Shown one piece after another: positions 1 to 5,116 of a stretch of 5,116 nt of DNA. The DNA is from Bacteroidota bacterium (GTDB taxonomy: Bacteria; Bacteroidota; Kryptoniia; Kryptoniales; JAKASW01), in contig JAJYGB010000441.1 of NCBI GenBank assembly GCA_021785235.1, positions 1-5,116 on the forward strand, given 5' to 3'. The notes under the pieces were generated by a model. That model did not search any database, was not told the DNA's origin, and saw only the letters and a list, made by a program, of their open reading frames with translations. Within the stretch, counting starts at the first letter, position 1. Each line of letters begins with the position of its first letter. Both the position numbers and the translations under genes were made by a program.

Positions 1-254
1 ATATCCATCCTGATGAACTTGAAGCCTGCCGCCGCTATCATGTCGAGCATGTAGCGGTTTATAGGACCATAGGAAGGGTCTTCAATGTTAGACCTGTTCG
101 ACCACATCGACGCGCCGTTAACGAAGTGAATATTGACGCCGACTCCATCCGGAAAGACCAGAGGGGGAAGATTGGAAGGTTGGGTCTGCGCAAACAACAA
201 GGCGTTCGGTAAAACAATAAAGAGAAATAATGATGAAATAATTCTCTTCAACAT
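1..254 (-). CDS. Second clan GH-A glycoside hydrolase, N-terminal fragment (3' end beyond the window)
   Basis: Eighty-four codons of a gene that runs off the left edge with no stop. It starts at ATG 254-252 behind a strong AGGAGG nine bases upstream. The protein begins with a textbook signal peptide: KR at 3-4, hydrophobic stretch 5-21, likely cleavage after LFA at residue 22. After a short linker it reads VGVNIHFVNG (38-47) and YMLDMIAAAGFKFIRMD (68-84), nearly identical to the same elements of the upstream hydrolase (VGVNIHFVTG and LDMIAAAGFKFIRTD). It is therefore a tandem paralogue with the same barrel entry. It differs by about 18 extra residues between these two blocks, including WSNRSNIEDPSYGPINR. 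The catalytic glutamates would lie outside the window, so activity cannot be judged. It probably belongs to the same transcript, 47 bases after the previous stop. Confidence 0.87.
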   Translation of the reverse strand, partial: MLKRIISSLFLFIVLPNALLFAQTQPSNLPPLVFPDGVGVNIHFVNGASMWSNRSNIEDPSYGPINRYMLDMIAAAGFKFIRMD

Positions 255-263
255 ATTGATAAG

Positions 264-269
264 CCTCCT
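264..269 (-). promoter_or_regulatory. Shine-Dalgarno site of the second GH-A hydrolase gene
   Basis: The minus strand reads AGGAGG followed by nine bases (CTTATCAAT) and then ATG at 254. This is the strongest ribosome-binding site in the window. It fixes the start of the gene that is cut by the left edge. Confidence 0.8.
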
Positions 270-301
270 AGACAATTACGATGAGTCTTCACAACTGCAA
301 A

Positions 302-1579
302 TTATGGGATTAAGTATTCTGGTGCACCGCTCAACCTGCAACTCACTTCGCCGCCTCTTACCTTGAGCTGCACCGAGTGCCCTTCTTCGCCGACACACTT
401 TATGTCAGCCAGGTTACGAGTCAAACCAAAAACTGGGACTGGAATGTTGAAGGTGTGGGCAGGGCCGGTCGTCCAGCCGACGATCCGGGTTGAGCCATCA
501 GCATTCTTAAAGATCAAAACAACATCCGCACCGTCTCCAGTGTCGAACCGCCGCGTAATATGGAAACCTGACAGCTCGCGCGTCATGGTACGGACAGCAA
601 AATACGACGGCTTGTATTTCAAATCATAAGTGACCACGCCCCTATTTTGGCCCTTCACGTTTACGTCCGGGCCGTCGTTCTTCCAGTCGTACCAAATAGA
701 AAGATGCACGCCGCAATAAAGATTGAACAACTGCTGCCTGACCACGTAGTCGGCCTGAGTTCGATATGAAACGCCTTTTGAATAGGTCGTATATCCCCAC
801 TCGCTGCTGACGACAGAGATATTTTTTCCGTGGGGCTCATAACGAGCGATGAGCTGTCGGAGTTTTCGAAACTGCGGGCCAACCGTTTCAGGCGGTAGGC
901 TGCCACGATAGGGATGGACGCTGAAGCCGTTAATGTAGCGAAGGATGCCCGATTTGAGGATCGGCTTCAGAAACCTCCATTCAAAGCGCACGGAACCGGG
1001 AGCAATGATTGTAGCGCTCGGATCCGATTTCCGTATAGCTCTGCATGCCGAAAGAGCCAGGGCGATGTAATTCTTTACGTCAGGATGAGGCTTCCAAAAG
1101 GCCCTGTTGTTCGGTTCGTTCCAAATTTCCCAGACAATATGGTGACCTTCGAAATGTCTTACGGCCGCCGCTGCCCACTTGGAATAAGCCACGATGTCAG
1201 ACTGACTGACCGGGCCCCAATTTTTTCGTGGAACTGAATATAGCGGGTTGTTGTAATCGAGAATAAAAAGCGCTCGCAACCCGCGACGTTCCAGGTTGGA
1301 TGCCAAACTGTCGTAGGGACTCCAGTCATACACGCCCTTCCTCCTCTCCGTCCTAGCCCAGTGAAAATCTGTCCGAATGAACTTGAAGCCCGCGGCTGCG
1401 ATCATGTCAAGATCACGAGCGTGTCCGGTAACGAAGTGTATGTTCACGCCGACACAATAAGGGATCACGGGAGGAGGTATTCCTGAAGGGTGCACAGAGG
1501 GTGTACGTTTATTTGCCATGGCGGGCAACGCCGCAAAACACATGAAGACAAACGCGAAAAGATTTGAAAAGTTACTCAT
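302..1579 (-). CDS. Secreted clan GH-A glycoside hydrolase (cellulase-family / PslG-like)
   Basis: A complete secreted hydrolase of about 425 residues, predicted retaining glycosidase with a (beta/alpha)8 barrel and a small C-terminal beta-rich domain. Numbering from the TTG one codon upstream, residues 1-23 are a signal peptide with a probable cut after AMA. The barrel opens with GVNIHFVTG (45-53) and LDMIAAAGFKFIRTDFHW (58-75). WEIWNEPN (151-158) carries the presumed acid/base E156, SVHPY (221-225) a conserved His, and VVSSEWGY (257-264) the presumed nucleophile E261; SIWYDWKNDG (295-304) closes the active-site region. Residues from about 340 look like a beta-sandwich, with C396 and C415 able to form a disulfide. 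The closest families by motif are GH5 and GH39, including exopolysaccharide hydrolase PslG; I cannot pick one. ATG at 1579 is used, but an adjacent TTG at 1582 is better spaced from the ribosome-binding site. It starts 19 bases after the phosphoesterase stop. A paralogue follows downstream. Confidence 0.88.
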   Translation of the reverse strand: MSNFSNLFAFVFMCFAALPAMANKRTPSVHPSGIPPPVIPYCVGVNIHFVTGHARDLDMIAAAGFKFIRTDFHWARTERRKGVYDWSPYDSLASNLERRGLRALFILDYNNPLYSVPRKNWGPVSQSDIVAYSKWAAAAVRHFEGHHIVWEIWNEPNNRAFWKPHPDVKNYIALALSACRAIRKSDPSATIIAPGSVRFEWRFLKPILKSGILRYINGFSVHPYRGSLPPETVGPQFRKLRQLIARYEPHGKNISVVSSEWGYTTYSKGVSYRTQADYVVRQQLFNLYCGVHLSIWYDWKNDGPDVNVKGQNRGVVTYDLKYKPSYFAVRTMTRELSGFHITRRFDTGDGADVVLIFKNADGSTRIVGWTTGPAHTFNIPVPVFGLTRNLADIKCVGEEGHSVQLKVRGGEVSCRLSGAPEYLIP

Positions 1580-1593
1580 CAAGAAGCTGTCGG

Positions 1594-1600
1594 CCTTCCT
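1594..1600 (-). promoter_or_regulatory. Shine-Dalgarno-like site of the first GH-A hydrolase gene, overlapping the upstream stop codon
   Basis: The minus strand reads TAGGAAGG, so the TAG stop of the phosphoesterase gene provides the first bases of the AGGAAGG motif. The gap is 11 bases to TTG at 1582 and 14 to ATG at 1579, both longer than ideal. This leaves the exact start ambiguous by one codon. The overlap suggests translational coupling of the two genes (inference). Confidence 0.55.
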
Positions 1601-2996
1601 ACTTCTTGACTTTCTTGGGTGGAATGTAAGGCAAAGCTTGAGATCCTCTCGGCCCGAGCGGCTCCTCGTGAGGAAGCGTCACTGTCGGCGGGTAAGTGTA
1701 GTGTACAGGATCCAGTTTCGATTTAAGCCCGGGAGGCACCTGTATGACGAAAGGAGCTGCCGGCGCTGCATTAAAGTCGAAACAATCCTCCATACCATTC
1801 GCACGTCCGTCGCGCGTCGTGAGGTTCTTGAGATGCCACCTGTCTTCGATGAACTTCAAGACCGAAGTGAGATCGTAAGTATAATGCGAGATATAGTGTT
1901 GTTTGGCATAGGGAGAAATCACAATCATCGGCACGCGCGGTCCGTATCCATACGCATCGACTTCCGGAGGAACCACATGGTCATAGAATCCGCCGTAATC
2001 ATCCCAGCAGAGAAATATCGCAGTGTTCTTCCAGTAAGGGCTCCGCATGACGGCGTTAATAAGCCTCGTAACGTACCACATCCCCTGCTGAATCGGCTCG
2101 GGCGGATGCTCGCTATCTTGAAAATCAGGAATGAGCCATGAGACCTGGGGAAGCTTACCGTCTTTCAAATCACTGTAGAACTCCGTCTCGGCCACGAGGT
2201 GATCCATCAGCTTCGGATTGTCGCGAATGTACTTGAAGCCCGGCATCGGATTCCATAGCGTGAAGTTTTTTGGATTCGGATATGCCAGATCGGAAAGATG
2301 CGCGTTTATTATCGCGGCGTTCGGAGGAAGCGGCCGGGTCTCAACATAGTATTTCCAACTAATCCCCTTACCCGTGAATCTATTTACGATTGACGCGAAG
2401 TTGAAACCGTCGTCGTCGTCCATCACCTTTTCAAGATATTTCAACGATCCGATATTGTTGAGCTCCTTCGATTGAGCCGCCACAGTGTAGACGTGATTCG
2501 GCGAACTCCCGCTCATCTCAGATGAGAAGTAGCGGTCGCACAATGTATATTTGTGCGCGTACTCCCAGTAGTTAGGGATATCGGTCGAGTCATAGTAGCC
2601 CATCGTATATGGTGTACCTTCTGCCCATACAAAGCCATCCATCCTTCCGTTGTCGTAGCACGCGTGGGCGGATTCCCAGCTGTGTTCGAGATCGACGAGA
2701 GGTTCGCCCGCGGGCATGTGAAACGGCTTCACTGTCTGTTTCCCGCCCGGCATTTTGGGGAGAGCCGTCCCAGGCGGTATCCCATTCGCGCCAGGAAATG
2801 TGCCGAAGTAATTGTCGAAGGAGTGATTCTCCTGGATTATCCAGATGACGTGCTTGATCTTATTAATGCCAGGAACTCTCTCCGGCTCCGTCTGTGACCC
2901 TGCGGGGCGCGCAATTGAGACCGCCGCGGCAGAAAGAAGAAACACGATCGCGGTGAGTATTTTTTTCATTAGATGCGAATTCGGAAGTCTTTGCAT
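1599..2996 (-). CDS. Secreted phosphoesterase (phospholipase C / AcpA acid phosphatase family)
   Basis: A 465-residue exported hydrolase of the alkaline-phosphatase-like phosphoesterase family, which includes bacterial phospholipase C and Francisella acid phosphatase AcpA; it should cleave phosphate mono- or diesters outside the cytoplasm. Residues 1-29 form a signal peptide: a polar start, KK at 11-12, a hydrophobic core at 13-28, and possible cleavage after Ala29. Family motifs: [19 protein letters not shown] (47-65), GRMDGFV (117-123), SGSSPNH (162-168, probable Ser nucleophile at 164 or 165), SEHPPEP (295-301), [14 protein letters not shown] (331-344) and [14 protein letters not shown] (352-365). 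By comparison with AcpA as I recall it, E56/N57 and D332/D333 are the metal- or active-site residues, so the site looks intact. The start is chosen because AGGAAGG lies five bases upstream; an internal ATG at codon 10 (2969) would also give a normal signal peptide but lacks such a site. The protein ends in a basic KKVKK tail and shows no extra C-terminal domain. The physiological substrate is unknown. Confidence 0.93.
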   Translation of the reverse strand: MQRLPNSHLMKKILTAIVFLLSAAAVSIARPAGSQTEPERVPGINKIKHVIWIIQENHSFDNYFGTFPGANGIPPGTALPKMPGGKQTVKPFHMPAGEPLVDLEHSWESAHACYDNGRMDGFVWAEGTPYTMGYYDSTDIPNYWEYAHKYTLCDRYFSSEMSGSSPNHVYTVAAQSKELNNIGSLKYLEKVMDDDDGFNFASIVNRFTGKGISWKYYVETRPLPPNAAIINAHLSDLAYPNPKNFTLWNPMPGFKYIRDNPKLMDHLVAETEFYSDLKDGKLPQVSWLIPDFQDSEHPPEPIQQGMWYVTRLINAVMRSPYWKNTAIFLCWDDYGGFYDHVVPPEVDAYGYGPRVPMIVISPYAKQHYISHYTYDLTSVLKFIEDRWHLKNLTTRDGRANGMEDCFDFNAAPAAPFVIQVPPGLKSKLDPVHYTYPPTVTLPHEEPLGPRGSQALPYIPPKKVKK

Positions 2997-3001
2997 TGAC
3001 G

Positions 3002-3008
3002 CCTTCCT
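3002..3008 (-). promoter_or_regulatory. Shine-Dalgarno site of the phosphoesterase gene
   Basis: AGGAAGG on the minus strand, five bases (CGTCA) before ATG at 2996, inside the 27-base spacer after the GH92 stop. It decides the start in favour of 2996 over the in-frame ATG at 2969, which has no comparable motif upstream. Confidence 0.65.
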
Positions 3009-3023
3009 TTCAATGTTTACAGT

Positions 3024-5116
3024 TTATTGATAAGAGGGTGGAGCATCTTGCGGGGCATTCCCCCAAATCTTGTTAGGCTTAGCCCCAAGTTCATATTTCA
3101 TCGCGCCGCCTCGAGAGATGTCGGTGAACCTGATCCAAGGCTTGCTCCAACTCTTGCCGTTTACTTCGAGATGCTGAACATATGGCGCGTCCTTCGCTGC
3201 ACCGTCGCCGATAATGGTCACGCTCCCGCCCTGAAGATGAACAACAGCTTTCTTGAATAGAGGACTCCCAAGAACGAGGATATTCGACCCCGGGAGTTCC
3301 GGGTACATACCAAGCGCGCTGAATATGTACCATGACGACATTTCTCCGAGGTCGTCGTTGCCCGGATATCCGAGCGGTTTCCAGGAGTAGAGCCGTGTCA
3401 TCGCCTCACGGACGATCTGCTGTGTCTTGTAAGGCTCGCCGAAGAAATCATATTCCCAGGGCGTCTCAAGACACGGTTCATTTCCCAGATAGGCATAACG
3501 CGACCTGGTGCCGGCGTTCAGTCTGGTAAAGAATGTATCGAGCCGGGCGGCGGCGATTTTCAGGCCTCCCATCTTATCTGCCAGCCCCTTCAGATTGAAG
3601 GGCACCATCCAGAGATACTGGGCGCCTGTTCCCTCGACGTACGCCAGGTCTCCGTTGTAACGGCCTACTTTGTCGGAGAAGCCCGGTGCCCATTTCCCAT
3701 CTCTGCGGCGCATCTGGATATACCCGGTCTCGGGGTTGTACAGATTTTTCCAGTACTGAGCATGCTTCAAGAGCAACTGACTATCATTGTTGTCGCCCAA
3801 CGCCTTTGCAAGACGTGACACCGCGAAATCGTCACTGTTGTACTCAAGCGTCATCGAGACGTTTCCGTAGCCGCCGTTCTGATGTTCCGGCACATACCCC
3901 AGCTTGAGATAATCGCCCAGTGCGTCGCGCTCATGAGTCTGGGAATACGGTGCAACTACTCTCGGGTCGGTCGCGGCCTTCACAAGCCCGGCAAAAGCGG
4001 CCTTCACATTGAAATCCCTCGCGCCGAAGGCGTAAAAGCCCGCGATGATCGGCGCCGCCGGGTCACCCATCATTTCCCCGCTGTCCATATTGGGAATTCC
4101 CCACCGTGGGAAGGCGCCGCCCTGCTCATAATCCCTTAGGAGGGACTGCGCCATGTCGCTCGCATGCTTCGGAGCTATCATCGCCAGGAGCTGACATTCG
4201 CTTCTGTAGATATCCCATCCCGAGAAATTAGCGTACTGAACCCTGCCGTTGTGCGTCTCATGTATCTTCTGGTCATATCCGATATACTTCCCATTGACGT
4301 CCGAGCAGACCGTAGGACCAAGAAGCGTATGATACAGCATGGAATAAAAAGTTTTCATCTCGTCAGGAGTACCGCCGGTAACCTGAATCCGGTTCAGCCG
4401 TTCGTTCCATACCGCCTCTTCTCTTGCAACCGCGCTATAAAAATCTTTTGAAGAGAACTGGGAGACAGGATTTTCGACATCCACATTTTCCTTCGCGTCA
4501 GCAATACTCACGTAAGAAATTGCCGCCTTGATCAAAACGGTACGATTGCCCGACAAATTAAACGTGACATAAGCGCCGGACGCTTTGCCGTCTCCCTGCG
4601 TGGAGCCGCGGGACAGAGTGTTGTCGCTCCATGTACCATATCCCGAAAACGGGCGGCTGAAGACAGCGTAAAAATATATCGTAGTCTCATCGCGCTTCCG
4701 GCAGAAATGTCCGCTCACTTCCGCACCCGAGATGGAGCGGGTCGACGGATCGATGCGCACAAAAGCCAAAGAGACTGCATTTTGGTCACTGGCCGCATTA
4801 ACTGTAATCGTCCCGGGACCATTGCCGGGGTAAGTGAAACGTCCGAACCCGCTCCTGGTTGTCGCGGTCAATTGGACGCGGATACCATTATCCAGCTTCA
4901 CGCTGTAATACCCCGGTTTCGCAGATTCGTTTGCGTGAGAAAAAGGAGTTGAATAGGCGTACCGGTTGGCAGGCGCGGAGCTCAATCCGCTCGAAAGGAG
5001 CGGCATGAAACCAAAATCTCCCGCATAAACGCAGCCGGCACCGCTCAATTGATTCATGCTGAAATCATATATAGTCGAATCTTTATAGTTGTATCCGCTG
5101 TACACAGGTCTCTTGC
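3024..5116 (-). CDS. GH92 family exo-alpha-mannosidase, 5'-partial at the window edge
   Basis: Probable calcium-dependent, inverting exo-alpha-mannosidase of glycoside hydrolase family 92, releasing terminal mannose from glycans. The frame stays open to the right edge (Lys-Arg-Pro-Val precede SGYNY), so the GTG at 5105-5103 is an internal Val codon. The signal peptide and first beta-sandwich strands, perhaps 60-100 residues, are missing. Counting from that Val as residue 1, the family landmarks come in order: SGYNYKDSTI (3-12), LSGAGC (20-25), FSGWDIYRSE (294-303), GGAFPRW (329-335), TLEYNSDDFAVSRLAKALG (419-437), EGTGAQYLWMVPF (491-503), YLGNEP (539-544) and PGNDDLGEMSSWYIFSALG (581-599). 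From family knowledge, E491 is the likely general acid and D584/D585 the likely base region. The gene ends in TAA 27 bases before the phosphoesterase start, which suggests a shared transcript. Family assignment is very secure; linkage specificity is not determined. I see no frameshift. Confidence 0.95.
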   Translation of the reverse strand, partial: KRPVYSGYNYKDSTIYDFSMNQLSGAGCVYAGDFGFMPLLSSGLSSAPANRYAYSTPFSHANESAKPGYYSVKLDNGIRVQLTATTRSGFGRFTYPGNGPGTITVNAASDQNAVSLAFVRIDPSTRSISGAEVSGHFCRKRDETTIYFYAVFSRPFSGYGTWSDNTLSRGSTQGDGKASGAYVTFNLSGNRTVLIKAAISYVSIADAKENVDVENPVSQFSSKDFYSAVAREEAVWNERLNRIQVTGGTPDEMKTFYSMLYHTLLGPTVCSDVNGKYIGYDQKIHETHNGRVQYANFSGWDIYRSECQLLAMIAPKHASDMAQSLLRDYEQGGAFPRWGIPNMDSGEMMGDPAAPIIAGFYAFGARDFNVKAAFAGLVKAATDPRVVAPYSQTHERDALGDYLKLGYVPEHQNGGYGNVSMTLEYNSDDFAVSRLAKALGDNNDSQLLLKHAQYWKNLYNPETGYIQMRRRDGKWAPGFSDKVGRYNGDLAYVEGTGAQYLWMVPFNLKGLADKMGGLKIAAARLDTFFTRLNAGTRSRYAYLGNEPCLETPWEYDFFGEPYKTQQIVREAMTRLYSWKPLGYPGNDDLGEMSSWYIFSALGMYPELPGSNILVLGSPLFKKAVVHLQGGSVTIIGDGAAKDAPYVQHLEVNGKSWSKPWIRFTDISRGGAMKYELGAKPNKIWGNAPQDAPPSYQ

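Noticed and set aside
270..288. Short inverted repeat AGAC...GTCT in the spacer between the two GH-A genes, considered as a terminator
   Set aside because: Only four base pairs with an 11-base loop and no T-run after it on the minus strand; this is expected by chance.
133..366. Plus-strand open frame of 77 codons across the spacer between the two GH-A genes
   Set aside because: It covers the antisense of a signal-peptide region, the 47-base spacer and the tail of the upstream gene. It has no convincing domain.
1518..2141. Plus-strand open frame of 207 codons
   Set aside because: It lies antisense to the 3' part of the phosphoesterase gene and the start of the GH-A gene, both with clear family motifs. 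Its translation is Arg/His-rich with no recognisable domain, typical of a shadow frame.
2967..2969. Internal ATG (codon 10) as the phosphoesterase start
   Set aside because: It gives a neat MKKIL signal peptide, but no Shine-Dalgarno-like motif lies just upstream. The ATG at 2996 has AGGAAGG at five bases. It remains a possible alternative.
5103..5105. GTG as the start of the GH92 gene
   Set aside because: The frame is open to the window edge and the protein would begin inside the conserved SGYNY region without a signal peptide. It is an internal Val codon of a partial gene.
1..5116. Search by eye for CRISPR repeats, insertion sequence ends, tRNA or riboswitch structures
   Set aside because: The window is nearly all coding, with spacers of at most 47 bases. 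The only repeated sequence found is explained by the paralogous GH-A genes.

Overview
The window is a compact cluster of four genes, all on the minus strand, so transcription runs from right to left. All four look like carbohydrate- or phosphoester-degrading enzymes. Three have visible export signals; the N-terminus of the fourth lies outside the window. I see no RNA gene, mobile element, CRISPR array or gene-free stretch longer than about 50 bases.

Layout in transcription order. (1) 5116-3024: a GH92-type exo-alpha-mannosidase whose N-terminus lies beyond the right edge. (2) 2996-1599: a secreted phosphoesterase of the phospholipase C / AcpA acid phosphatase family, complete. (3) 1579-302: a secreted clan GH-A glycoside hydrolase of the 'cellulase family glycosylhydrolase' / PslG-like kind, complete. 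(4) 254-1: the N-terminal 84 codons of a second GH-A hydrolase, a paralogue of gene 3 cut by the left edge. The spacers are 27, 19 and 47 bases. Each downstream gene has its own Shine-Dalgarno-like sequence, and no promoter or terminator is evident between genes, so a single transcript is likely.

Working together (inference): the GH92 enzyme would release terminal alpha-mannose, the phosphoesterase would cleave phosphate mono- or diesters, and the two GH-A enzymes would cut or trim a glycan backbone. Possible targets are a phosphorylated mannose-containing glycan or glycolipid, or an exopolysaccharide. The sequence alone does not identify the substrate.

Organism: clearly bacterial. Purine-rich AGGAGG/AGGAAGG ribosome-binding sites, Sec signal peptides, base composition near half G+C by eye and this enzyme mix fit a soil heterotroph such as an Acidobacteriota member or a comparable phylum. 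The clear Shine-Dalgarno sequences argue against typical Bacteroidota. The phylum assignment is a low-confidence guess.
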